DNA from: Trichomonas vaginalis G3
Taxonomy: Eukaryota; Parabasalia; Trichomonadida; Trichomonadidae
Length of the DNA stretch: 64,000 nucleotides
Direction: 5' to 3'
Assembly (NCBI RefSeq): GCF_026262505.1
Contig: NC_067206.1
Span: 6,352,879-6,416,878, forward strand
The notes beneath the pieces were generated by a model that was given only the letters and a program-made list of their open reading frames with translations, was not told the DNA's origin and made no database searches. Made by a program: the position numbers and the translations under genes. Positions within the stretch are counted from its first letter, which is position 1. Each line of letters opens with the position of its first letter. Below, piece by piece: positions 49,990 to 60,016 of this stretch.

Positions 49990-52881
49990 TTATTTATTTG
50001 ACATCGAGCCAACAATCGTTCTTAGTTTTGCATTTTCTTGGAGAAGTTCTTCTTCTCTTCTTGAAGATGCTTCGTATTTCTTAGTAATAGTTTCTTTGAG
50101 TCGATTAAAAGACTTCTTTGACTTGTCATCATCATCTATCATAACACTACCAAACTCTGCTGCTTCAATAGCATTATTTCCAACATAACCTCTTGCTCTT
50201 CCTCTTTCAACAATTGTATCAACGGTTTGATGGTCATCATCAAATCTCTTCTTAATTCTTGATACTAATTCAATCAATTTCTTCCTTTCATCATTTCTGA
50301 GAGGGAAAACTAAACTTGTTCCAGATGAAGAACCAGTAACAATATTTAATACCTCAGAAATGAAATCGGATGCGGAGACAAGTTGTTCTCCAACATGTCT
50401 TTGTTGGTAAAGCAGATCTTGTATTGTTTTAGAGATATCAACATTTGGTTCTGCAGAGAGCATTTCGAATATTCTTTTCTGCTCTGCATTTAATCTGTCA
50501 ATTTCTGCTTTTTGAGGTTCGATTTGCGCAACAATTTCATTGATACCAACACTGGGCATTGCTGCTTGTATTCTTTGAAGAGCAGCATGGCTCTTCTTCA
50601 TGTCATTGACAGTTGCAATGCATGCTTCTGGATTTTCTGCGTTCACAGCTTGAAGAATTTGCTTGGAAAGATTGAAACCATTTTGCAAATCATTCAATTT
50701 ATTCGATAGTTCAGAAGCATTCTTGAATTGAATATGTTTTTGAACTTCATCAACCAAAGCTTTTGTATCTCTTGAAATTGAAGCAAGATCCAACAACTGC
50801 TTCTGTAATGAATTACATTGTGATGATAAAGCTTTATTTCTTTCATTGCTTTCTGTAAGTTGGACATTAAGAAGGTTTCCATCAACAATTTTCTTTTTGT
50901 AATCTTCGTTTTCTTCTTGCAAAACTGTATTTTGTTCCAATAATGCAGCATTTTGTGCATCAAGATCTTCTTGTTTACGCTTGGCTTCTTCTGCTGTTGA
51001 TATTGCTTGTTGTGCCTCTTTCTTCGCTTGTTGCAAATCATCTTTGAGTTTTCCAACTTCTGTTTGAAGTTTTGCAACTTTTTGGGAATTTACGTCGTTC
51101 TTTTCTTTGTGTTCTCTTAGTTGTGACTTTACTTGTGTTATATCTGTTGTTATCTTTCTGTTTTCTTGCTCCAATTGCTCTTTTTGCTTCTCTAATTCTG
51201 CTTGTTTTTGAGTTAATTTCTCATTGGAATCGTTGAGAAACTCGAGCTTTGCTTTTTGTGTGGAAATTAGCATTTGTTGTTCAGTAACATCTTTTTGGAG
51301 TTTTTCCTTCTCTTGTTCGAATTTTTCTGCGTTTTCTTGTGATTGTTTGAGTTGTTCACTTTGAGATTTGAAGTTTGATTGAAGATCGGATGCTTTCTTT
51401 TCAGTTTCTGCAAGTAAATTCTTAACACGGTCAAGTTCATCACTCATGTTTGAGATTGTATTTTCATGCTGAATAATTAAATCAGCGTTGTTTGCGTTTT
51501 CTTTGACAGTTGAATCATGAGAATTTTTCAGTTTAATTAATTTCTCTTTTAATGTATCAACTTGACGTTTTGCATGCTGCAGCTCTGGTTCCAAACGATT
51601 AATCCTTTCTTGGAGTAAATTATTCTCATTATTTGAATTTTGTAAATCTTTTTCAAGACTTTGGCGTTTATCATCTATTTCTGGTAGTTTTCTTCTATAT
51701 ACTCCAAGTTCATCAATAACTTTTTGCAATTGGGCTTCTTTTTCGTTAATTTGATTTGAATATTTTGAATTACTTTGTTGTAATAGCATTCTTTCGCATT
51801 CTGCTGTTGTCTTTTCGAGTTGTACTTTATCAAGCATCGAACTCTTCATTTGCAAGTCTTCGTTTATTTTTTGTGAATATTCTTTTTCTCTACGAAGTTC
51901 TGTTTGCAAATTTGCAATTTCTTTATCACTAAGTTGTAATTTATCTTCAAGTGCTTTTACTTGTGACTTTAATTGCAATGTTTCCGGTTGAACTTGCTGA
52001 AATTGTAAATTAAGAGTTAATAATTCATTCTGTAAGTAATTTATCTGTTCATTGTATTTTTTATTAATGTTTACTTGGTTATTAAGCTGTATTTCTAGGT
52101 CTTTTTTGATGGCAGGTATGATTGTTTCTTCATAATTTTGTTTGCAAGCTTCAACATCGTTTTTCATAAGTTTAATTTGATCCAATAGTGACGTTTTCTC
52201 CTTTTCCAGTATATCAATTCGCTTTAGCATACTATTTTTAAGATATTTAAACAAAGATCGTGTATTTTTAAAGAATACGTGTGCAACGCGCTGCATTGCA
52301 TCAGATTCTGCTTGAATAAGCTTCACCTTTGTCATCATGTCTGTTAAATCGATGTTAGAATAAATATGAGTTGGATCTTTCAAAATTGAAATTTTTTGTT
52401 GAGATTTTTCTTTGATTTCTGCTACTTTTTCAACTTCTAGTGAATGGATAGTTGCAATTTCATCTTGAAGAGCTTTAACTTGTTCAGTCAATGCAACAAT
52501 TTGTTTCATATGATGTTGTTCGTCTGTATTTTGTTCGTTTGTAGCGGCCATAAGTTTTGATTCGATGTCTTTAAGCTTATCAATATGTTTTGAAAGATAA
52601 AAATTTTCAATTAGCTGAACTTTTTTATATAACGATGTTGTAAAACTATTTCTTTCGTTATTTAGAGAAGCATTAAAGACTTCACTCACTCTATCTGCTA
52701 AAAATTGTGCTGTGCATTTATTCTGTAAGATTTCTCTGACAACTTTATCGTGTGATATATGATATAACGTTTCTTGGAGTGCTGAAATGAATGATTTTTG
52801 CCTTTTATAGAATACCTTTTTTAAGAGAATGACATCTGGCAATTCTTCAGTCTCTGTTTTCTCTTTTGCCTTTGTTGTCAT
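49990..52881 (-). CDS. long coiled-coil protein, 963 aa
   Basis: A complete frame. Residues about 10-100 form a non-repetitive helical head (FISALQETLYHISHDKVVREIL, then FTTSLYKKVQLIENFYL). Residues about 120-690 are nearly continuous coiled coil rich in Gln, Lys and Glu. A second globular-looking region spans about 700-900 with FDDDHQTVDTIVERGRARGYVGNNAIEAAEF. A short coiled coil ends the protein. No kinesin, SMC or ATPase motif is visible. Likely a structural scaffold such as cytoskeleton or Golgi tether; this is inference from composition. Confidence 0.85.
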   Translation of the reverse strand: MTTKAKEKTETEELPDVILLKKVFYKRQKSFISALQETLYHISHDKVVREILQNKCTAQFLADRVSEVFNASLNNERNSFTTSLYKKVQLIENFYLSKHIDKLKDIESKLMAATNEQNTDEQHHMKQIVALTEQVKALQDEIATIHSLEVEKVAEIKEKSQQKISILKDPTHIYSNIDLTDMMTKVKLIQAESDAMQRVAHVFFKNTRSLFKYLKNSMLKRIDILEKEKTSLLDQIKLMKNDVEACKQNYEETIIPAIKKDLEIQLNNQVNINKKYNEQINYLQNELLTLNLQFQQVQPETLQLKSQVKALEDKLQLSDKEIANLQTELRREKEYSQKINEDLQMKSSMLDKVQLEKTTAECERMLLQQSNSKYSNQINEKEAQLQKVIDELGVYRRKLPEIDDKRQSLEKDLQNSNNENNLLQERINRLEPELQHAKRQVDTLKEKLIKLKNSHDSTVKENANNADLIIQHENTISNMSDELDRVKNLLAETEKKASDLQSNFKSQSEQLKQSQENAEKFEQEKEKLQKDVTEQQMLISTQKAKLEFLNDSNEKLTQKQAELEKQKEQLEQENRKITTDITQVKSQLREHKEKNDVNSQKVAKLQTEVGKLKDDLQQAKKEAQQAISTAEEAKRKQEDLDAQNAALLEQNTVLQEENEDYKKKIVDGNLLNVQLTESNERNKALSSQCNSLQKQLLDLASISRDTKALVDEVQKHIQFKNASELSNKLNDLQNGFNLSKQILQAVNAENPEACIATVNDMKKSHAALQRIQAAMPSVGINEIVAQIEPQKAEIDRLNAEQKRIFEMLSAEPNVDISKTIQDLLYQQRHVGEQLVSASDFISEVLNIVTGSSSGTSLVFPLRNDERKKLIELVSRIKKRFDDDHQTVDTIVERGRARGYVGNNAIEAAEFGSVMIDDDDKSKKSFNRLKETITKKYEASSRREEELLQENAKLRTIVGSMSNK

Positions 52882-53408
52882 TGGTGACCGTTTAGATTTT
52901 TTTTTCTCCCTTGAATTCCAGAATTCTTATTTGCATTTCAGCAGCTTATTTCATAGGAATTTTTTCCGCATTCTACCTAATGAATTATTCATATAATTTG
53001 AATCGTTATTTTTATCCTTAATGCGGAATTTAAAAGATATCTTAAATGAAAACTTGATTTCTTCTTTTGTATACTATATGATAGTTTTTACATATAGTTT
53101 AGTTGTGCTTAGTGAAATAACAATGAATGTTTCCATTTTTATATTCCTATTCGTCAACATCTGGAACTCGGTGATATGCAGAAAGAAAGTTAATGTCACA
53201 TATCGTGTGACTATTGATTAGGTAAGATAGGAATCCACCAAATTATACATTTGTATCTAATTTTCTTAGAAATTTTGTTTAGATTTTAGCCAAAATTGCT
53301 ACTCTTATGATTTTTATGATGAAGTTATATCTTCTATGACTACATCTGCATGAATTTATACTCTTTGCATTGATATTGCAATTTGATATTGTCTTGGCAG
53401 CTCCAAAT

Positions 53409-54224
53409 ATGGATTTCCGGATCAATTTCAATTATTTATATTGTATGCAGCATATAATGCCTTCCGAAATGTCAATACGATTCATTTTACAATTTCATTT
53501 TGTCAGATTTATTCTAATTTTATATCACTTCACCGACGATAAAATTGTGATTTCGCGGCCAAATCTTATGCAACCATTTCCTTGTGATGATTTGCCGCGT
53601 AGAAACTACATCCGGAGAAAGAGATGCCTAAATGAGAGCATTAATATTATAGAAAAAACACTTCTTTGTCTTTCTTCAATTCGAAAAGATAAAATTGACA
53701 AGAGCGAATTAACAAAATTTGCTAAAGCTCATGCAAATGAAGTAGAAGCAGCATGTTGGACTCCTCGAATGAAAATGTCAGACGAAGATTATCAAAATTT
53801 AATGACAACTAAGACAAAAGAACTTTGCTTGGTACTCATTAAGAAATTAATGCCTACTATTGATATTCCGTTGAAAAAGAGTGAAAATGCGTCACCTGCT
53901 TCCTCTCCTCCGGAAAATAAATTTGTCGTACCAATTATATCTACAAATCAGTTAAAGCAAGCAAGCCAACCACCGAAAGCGCCGCCAATACCAAACATTA
54001 CCATACCAAAACAACTCAAACCTCCTTCATCAACTCTTGTAGATCCATTGGCTGATTTTTACATTCCTATTACAGGAACAACGGAATCCTATAGTTACAT
54101 GCCATCTTTCGAGCCTCCTCCTTCGTTAGATGAATGCAATTTACTATCCTTAGATGATTTTAAAGATTCGCTCTCATTTCCGAGCGATTTTAATTTCTCA
54201 TGTAATATGCCATATGATGTTTAA
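53409..54224 (+). CDS. unknown host protein, Pro-rich with helical domain
   Basis: The frame is open from an ATG at 53,409 to the stop at 54,224 (271 aa). The first 50 residues look AT-rich and hydrophobic, so the true start may be the ATG at 53,571 (MQPFPCDDLPRRNYIRRKR). A helical domain follows (IIEKTLLCLSSIRKD, then EVEAACWTPRMKMSDEDYQNLMTTKTKELC), then a Pro/Ser-rich stretch (SQPPKAPPIPNITIPKQ) and an acidic Leu/Phe/Asp-rich end (LLSLDDFKDSLSFPSDF). The last part resembles an acidic activation-type tail, so a transcription regulator is possible; no family is recognised. Confidence 0.6.
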   Translation: MDFRINFNYLYCMQHIMPSEMSIRFILQFHFVRFILILYHFTDDKIVISRPNLMQPFPCDDLPRRNYIRRKRCLNESINIIEKTLLCLSSIRKDKIDKSELTKFAKAHANEVEAACWTPRMKMSDEDYQNLMTTKTKELCLVLIKKLMPTIDIPLKKSENASPASSPPENKFVVPIISTNQLKQASQPPKAPPIPNITIPKQLKPPSSTLVDPLADFYIPITGTTESYSYMPSFEPPPSLDECNLLSLDDFKDSLSFPSDFNFSCNMPYDV

Positions 54225-55840
54225 TTTAATAATATGTGTTTTATATAAAAAGTCTCACGTTTTCAAAACAATTTTATATTTTTATTTTTTTCAAAAAATT
54301 TGAAACATTTTAACCTAGAAAGGTTAATGGTACGAAGTAGTCATATGGAAATCACAATTATAGCATGCTTTTTCATTTAATTTTATCGAAAATTACGAAA
54401 TGTTAGGTAAAAGATAACATTAATATGCTGCCATATCATAGAAGAAAGTTACAATGATAAATTAATTTAGTTTAAAGTAATAATGCATAGCATAGACATG
54501 GACATTTGAATAATTATTATCAAAAACTTTCCGAAATTGACTGATATTTCAGCCAATAAATATAGTCATGCTAAAACTACAATTTACATGATAATTTGAT
54601 CATAGACTCGCATCGGTACTCAAATTGTTCTGAAACCAATCAATTACTTATGAATCTGAATTAATTTTAATGCATATGATGAAGGGATCACAATCAAAGT
54701 TTGTGAGTAAGGATTTCGTTTTGCTAAAATTGTCACTTTTATAGCATATTTGTTTTTGGATGTTTTGCGAAACCAAAAAAAAAAACTATGATATCCAATG
54801 TGTGTGTAAAGAAAATACTTTATTTACTAGTTAAAAAATCATTTGGTATTGATCAAGTTATTTTTTCTGGATAAGATATTATATGGATAATTGGATAGAA
54901 AATACAATTATATAATCTTGTACCTGGTTTAATTAAGCTAATTGTCATCAGAAACTTGTAATTTTTATGAATTTCAGATTTTCTTTTCATTACTGCTTTT
55001 CTTAATAGGTCAAGTTCTTATTTACGTTATAAAGTATGATATTTACAAATATCAAGTTATCATGTTTTTTGAGAAATTATGAGAAACAAATAAAAATGAA
55101 AAAGATAGGAATAGCAATGAATAGTGATGTGGGTATAGAAAATGTAAGAGATATGAATGCAAAGCAATCAGTATTTAGGACATTGACCATAGATTTCGAA
55201 AAAAAAATGCTGCATATTGAGCGAAAACTATGATTATATTATAAGGCTGTCATTTAAAGCATAATGAAACTATTCCCTTTTCATTTTAATCGAATAAGAT
55301 AGTAAAGATTTTTGAATTAGCTAGAAACTGATGAGATGTTTTCACAAATCAGATTTTTAATCTCTATAATGCATAATTCACTCAATATCTCAATTTTGAT
55401 ATTGCGAGATATTTTTGCTATCGGTTTCGCAATTTTGACACAATAGCAAGAGGGTTCTATAAGCATTATTATCAACGTAGAATCTGAATATCATATCAGA
55501 AAATGTCGCAAATCTGACATTTACCCGACCAAATAGCAAAAATAATTGAATACTTTTCGCAAAAACTTTAAAAATCGATAAAAATATGAAATATAGATAT
55601 TAAAGAGACTTTTATATAATATTCATAAAGATTTTCCAAAAATATGATACCGCAAAATTAAAAAAGTGACGTCTTGAGTGGAGTCAAAGGTCGAAATTGC
55701 TAGCTAAATGTTTTTTTAGCGAAATTGCGTATTGTACGTTTTTTTCGCAAAACGAAACCCTTATTGTGAGAATACGTGGGAGTCCGAGTTCAAAACATTG
55801 AAATGTGAAGTAAAAAAGTGGCAGTAAGCTGGAAAAAGTG
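54225..55840. other. intergenic DNA
   Basis: About 1.6 kb of AT-rich DNA. A short frame at 55,036-55,233 has no supporting features. No RNA gene or repeat recognised. Confidence 0.6.
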
Positions 55841-58156
55841 ATGTCTGACATTGTTGGTCTGCTTCTAGAAGCAGATAATGATAAATCAGACAACTTTTCG
55901 GCTGCTCAGGCAGAATTAGTCGAAAAATGCGAAAATGAGCCAATAGATATCATTATTGAACTATTAAATCGACTCTGGGACGAGTCTAATTCAGAAAGAT
56001 TGATGTTCTTGATGATTACACTTATCACAAACTCGTTTAAACGAACAATTATAATTACAGTACCGAAATATGCAGTTTGTACTTCTACAGTTGAGCCAGA
56101 TCTTGCCCAAAACTTATTTCAAGCTGCATTGAGTTTCTTTTCACACTCATACGAACCTCTTAGAGCTGCAGCTGCCAACCTCTTTATGGTGGTTGCATCA
56201 GCAGAAATGCAAATGTTTCCAGAATTATCGCTAATAGATCAACTAACGGAACGACTTGGAAGTGACAATACAGCTGAGGTCCTTTCTGCTACAGAATGCT
56301 TCACAGTTATCCTCAGAAAGTTTGTTATTGAAGAAACAGCGAGGTCTCAGATATTTCAAGCCATTTTTCAACTCGTCGAGAGTATCGAATGCAATACGAA
56401 AACATTTACAGACTCTACATCCGTTCTTCACCATGTCATTGCGATGTTGGTAAATATAAGTTCATCGATCTTCGAGGAGCTTGATACAAATGAATCCTGT
56501 GCCTTTATGAATCACGTAGTTTCACATCTCGTTGATCAGCCCCTTAAAGAAGTTGTTTATCAATTTATTGGTTCTGTTGCTCAAGAAAACTTCACGAGTA
56601 TCCTCGAATTTATACCTCAAGTATTTCAGGAAAGCGTTACAGACATTCTTTCTGATACAGAAACCCAAAGAAATAAGTTGGCTGCAACATATCTCTGGGA
56701 ACAAGTATTTTCAATAGAGCATGTCAATGAAGAAGTGTTCAATGCATTATCCGAAGTCGCTGATAACATTATTCCTGTTCTAATTCAAGAAATGACTCAA
56801 GATACCTTAGATGAACCTTCAGAAACAAACTGGGACCCTTCTGATGCCGCTTTTTCGGCACTTTTACGGATTTCGGATCGATATTTACAAACTTTTTTAC
56901 AATATGTGAACGGAAGATTCGAATCTGACCAAGATGACAACGAAACTGGTACAAGGATAGCGAATATAAGATGTTTACTCATTTTATCGCATTATTTACC
57001 CCAAGTTCCTGACTATTACTCGAATCTTCTCACAAGAGTTTGCGGATATCTTCAGGATGAGTGCGTAAACGTCATTTACTTCGCTCTTCATTCACTCAGT
57101 AACATAATTGTGCATTCCGCTACGTCAAATGACTTCGTGGAGCTGTTTCCGACCTTATTTGAGATGTCATTGAACGATATACTGGGAATTCCCGCACTTA
57201 ACTGCATCTATCATATTGTACATCACGTAGATTTCAGTTATTATGCTATTTTGTCCTCTTTGGAGTCACTTTTTGAAAGTATCTCAATTAATAATGTTTA
57301 TTTGCTTACGAAATGCTTCGATTTTGTCTACCAAGAGAGCATACCCGTTGATATCGCCCTCGATGTCCTCAATTTCCTCATAAACCTCATGAAACAATGC
57401 GATGAAGCGTTTGCCTCCATTGTTTGTCGGATGTTCCCCCCTCTTTGCAACAAATGTGGGGATTTACCATCGCAAACATACATGGACGCGTTCTCAATCC
57501 TTACTCTTTGGATGGATAACGATATGTTCTACGCAATGCCAGCGGTTTGTTCAATGGCATACATAAATCCACAGTTTATAGCGCAATCCCTAACTACCAT
57601 TGTCCCTTATGTCCTTGAAAACCTCAATTCCGGAGATTTGGATCGATCAATACAGGCAATCAACGCTTGGTCGATCATTTACATATGTATTGATGATCTA
57701 GAGGACTATTCCGACCAGTTGTTCGAAGCAATTATCGATAAAGCGGACCCACAAGCTCCATTAAGTCAACAAACCGCTGTAATACACGCTTTTTACGTTG
57801 TTTCAAAGCATATTAAGAATAATGATGATTTGTCCCGCATATTGATCGCATTGGAAAGGTACAGAGCGTTCGAAGTCTTTGCTGATCTCGAGATGCTCGA
57901 CGTTGACTCTTTCCAAACGTTTATTGTTGCATTCCTTGATTTGATGTACCAGATTGCAATGCTTGGTGGTATTTCAATAGTTACTACGTTCGTGAACAAC
58001 ATAGTTATGTTGAAAACACCAGCAAAAGCTGCAAGAAATCAGTTGATGAAACTTGCAAAAATTTTCATGACTTGTGACCATAATTCTTTCCCAAACGCTT
58101 CTATATTGGGTAAGAAAATATGTATGGCTTATAATGTTATATTTCTATGCAATTAA
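55841..58156 (+). CDS. importin-beta-like karyopherin (HEAT repeats)
   Basis: A complete 771-residue protein from the ATG at 55,841. It is made of repeated two-helix HEAT-like units throughout. Typical importin-beta segments include SHSYEPLRAAAANLF, YLWEQVFSIEHVNEEVFN, an acidic ETNWDPSDAAFSALLRISDRY and VRCLLILSHYLPQVPDYY-like helices. Importin-beta proteins carry cargo through nuclear pores under Ran control. It is a little shorter than the usual 850-900 residues and quite diverged, so the exact class (importin-beta1 or another karyopherin) is uncertain. Confidence 0.75.
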   Translation: MSDIVGLLLEADNDKSDNFSAAQAELVEKCENEPIDIIIELLNRLWDESNSERLMFLMITLITNSFKRTIIITVPKYAVCTSTVEPDLAQNLFQAALSFFSHSYEPLRAAAANLFMVVASAEMQMFPELSLIDQLTERLGSDNTAEVLSATECFTVILRKFVIEETARSQIFQAIFQLVESIECNTKTFTDSTSVLHHVIAMLVNISSSIFEELDTNESCAFMNHVVSHLVDQPLKEVVYQFIGSVAQENFTSILEFIPQVFQESVTDILSDTETQRNKLAATYLWEQVFSIEHVNEEVFNALSEVADNIIPVLIQEMTQDTLDEPSETNWDPSDAAFSALLRISDRYLQTFLQYVNGRFESDQDDNETGTRIANIRCLLILSHYLPQVPDYYSNLLTRVCGYLQDECVNVIYFALHSLSNIIVHSATSNDFVELFPTLFEMSLNDILGIPALNCIYHIVHHVDFSYYAILSSLESLFESISINNVYLLTKCFDFVYQESIPVDIALDVLNFLINLMKQCDEAFASIVCRMFPPLCNKCGDLPSQTYMDAFSILTLWMDNDMFYAMPAVCSMAYINPQFIAQSLTTIVPYVLENLNSGDLDRSIQAINAWSIIYICIDDLEDYSDQLFEAIIDKADPQAPLSQQTAVIHAFYVVSKHIKNNDDLSRILIALERYRAFEVFADLEMLDVDSFQTFIVAFLDLMYQIAMLGGISIVTTFVNNIVMLKTPAKAARNQLMKLAKIFMTCDHNSFPNASILGKKICMAYNVIFLCN

Positions 58157-58935
58157 TTTGTTGTTTATATATATATTAGCTTTTAATTTCTATAGATAAA
58201 AATTATCTGTCTTATTTATATATTATTAACATGTTGTTTTACTGTGCATAAGATTAACAAAATGGACAATCCCTACTGTGAAAAAGAATCATAAAACTGA
58301 ATGAATGCATTAAACTTATTAATGTTTTCAGTTTGGTTTATTAACAAGTTTGTATATTGTGAATATGATTCAAAAAAAAGTTCTTTGTTTTATGATAATG
58401 ATTCAATTTGCTTTATAAACAAATTGTATATTGTGGATAAGAATCAGATTATGCAATCACTAATTCTTCTGTATTTTAGAAACGATTATTTTGCTCTCGA
58501 TTCAAAATTGAATTGTATATAGAAAATTTTTGAAGATGACGACTTTTTTTGTGGGATAAGTCTTGGTTTATTTGTTCGCATTATTTAATAAAATTGTAAT
58601 CAATTAAAACAAAATAGCAATAGATGTCTTAAATCAAATTATGACTTTTGATTTTCTCCGAAAATACCATTACACGATTAAACCTGCTATTATTTTGTTA
58701 TACTAGACAATTCCATGCATTATTTATTGCAATATCAATAAATTTTCATTATTAATAAATCAAATTCGGTGTCATTTAACATAAATGCTGCGTCAACTCA
58801 TCGATTTTCATTTTTATAGTATTTACTACCTCATTTTAGTCGAAACAATAGAATAATTATTTCAATTTTTCTGAATTTTTTTCAGGGGAAAAAACCGCAT
58901 TCTTTAAATTTCCAAAAATCGTAATTGTCGAATAA
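58157..58935. other. intergenic DNA
   Basis: About 780 bp, AT-rich. A short frame at 58,301-58,522 is not supported. Confidence 0.55.
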
Positions 58936-59670
58936 ATGATTATTGCCCTTCTCAGCCTTGCCAAGATTCGCGGAGTTATATTTGATGTCGATGGATTGCT
59001 ATTAGATTCAGAGGACATCTTTGCACGATGTTTTAAGAATGTCACCGGAATGGAACTTACGCTTGATGTACATGTTAAAGCAATGGGATTGACTGGAGTT
59101 AATTTAGGAAAATCCCTGATGGATAGTTGCAACATAAGTGGTGATCCTGCCGAATTTATGAAAAAAATTGATAATTGCACTATTGGCTTATATCCAACTA
59201 GTAAATTACTCCAAGGTGCAAGAGAAATTGTTCACAAATTTGCCAGACATAATATCAAATTGGGAATTGCAACAGGAGCTAAGCAATGTCAATTTGAAGT
59301 CAAAATAATCAATCATAAAGATGTTTTCTCAAAGTTTGAAGCATTTACATATGGAAGCGATGTTACACGAGGAAAACCAAATCCTGACATTTTCCTCATT
59401 ACAATGGAGAAGTTAAATCTAACAGATCCAAGTGAAATTCTTGTTTTTGAAGATGCACCAAATGGTGTGAAAGCTGCAATTTCAGGCGGAATGAAGGCTG
59501 TGATCGTTCCAAATCCTCTTACTCCATATAAGCAGTATTTGGAGAAGCTTGGTGCAGTCCCAACAATGGAATTGAAGTCATTGTTAGATTTTGACTATTC
59601 TTCCTATCAATTTATTGATAGATATGGAAATGAAGTCGTATTTGATGAAGATAATACTCAAGAATTATAA
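58936..59670 (+). CDS. HAD-family phosphatase (HDHD1/pseudouridine-phosphatase-like)
   Basis: A complete 244-residue protein with all four HAD motifs. Motif I is FDVDGLLLDSE with the nucleophile D17 and acid/base D19; motif II is IATGAK; the conserved Lys is in GKPNPDIF; motif IV is VFEDAPNGVKAA. The small helical cap between motifs I and II is the beta-phosphoglucomutase/HDHD1 type. Such enzymes remove phosphate from sugars or nucleotides; the substrate cannot be read from sequence. The extra end (about residues 215-244, acidic) is not part of the core. Confidence 0.88.
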   Translation: MIIALLSLAKIRGVIFDVDGLLLDSEDIFARCFKNVTGMELTLDVHVKAMGLTGVNLGKSLMDSCNISGDPAEFMKKIDNCTIGLYPTSKLLQGAREIVHKFARHNIKLGIATGAKQCQFEVKIINHKDVFSKFEAFTYGSDVTRGKPNPDIFLITMEKLNLTDPSEILVFEDAPNGVKAAISGGMKAVIVPNPLTPYKQYLEKLGAVPTMELKSLLDFDYSSYQFIDRYGNEVVFDEDNTQEL

Positions 59671-60016
59671 GAAATTTCTTTTAGAAAGCAATTTTTCTTT
59701 AGTTTATTTTCGGATTAATTTAAAAATTTTTAATTTTCTTTTAATTTTATTAAGAATATGATTGTAAATAATCGTATCATATTTTTATCTCAAAAATATT
59801 TTGAATGACCACTCAACTGCGATAAAAATTTGAGAGGTATTCGCGCCGATAGAATTTTTCTGACAAATAAGGAATGCTTGAACTGATATAGTCATTCGAT
59901 TTATTGATTACTCATACTATTTTTCGCTCAAATGGCCTTGTATTTACGTCAAATACCAAAATCTCGTGAGTAAGAAACGTGACATTTAACGTCAATCGGT
60001 TATTCGGGAGGAAAAA
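59671..60016. other. intergenic DNA
   Basis: About 345 bp between two plus-strand genes, AT-rich; probably holds the 3' end of the phosphatase gene and the promoter of the next gene. No clear initiator was found. Confidence 0.5.

Noticed and set aside
53021-53221. 66-codon frame with hydrophobic segment
   Set aside because: No supporting context; could be a small membrane protein but composition matches AT-rich spacer.
55036-55233. 65-codon plus-strand frame
   Set aside because: Isolated in a 1.6-kb intergenic stretch with no features.
58301-58522. 73-codon plus-strand frame
   Set aside because: AT-rich composition and no start context.
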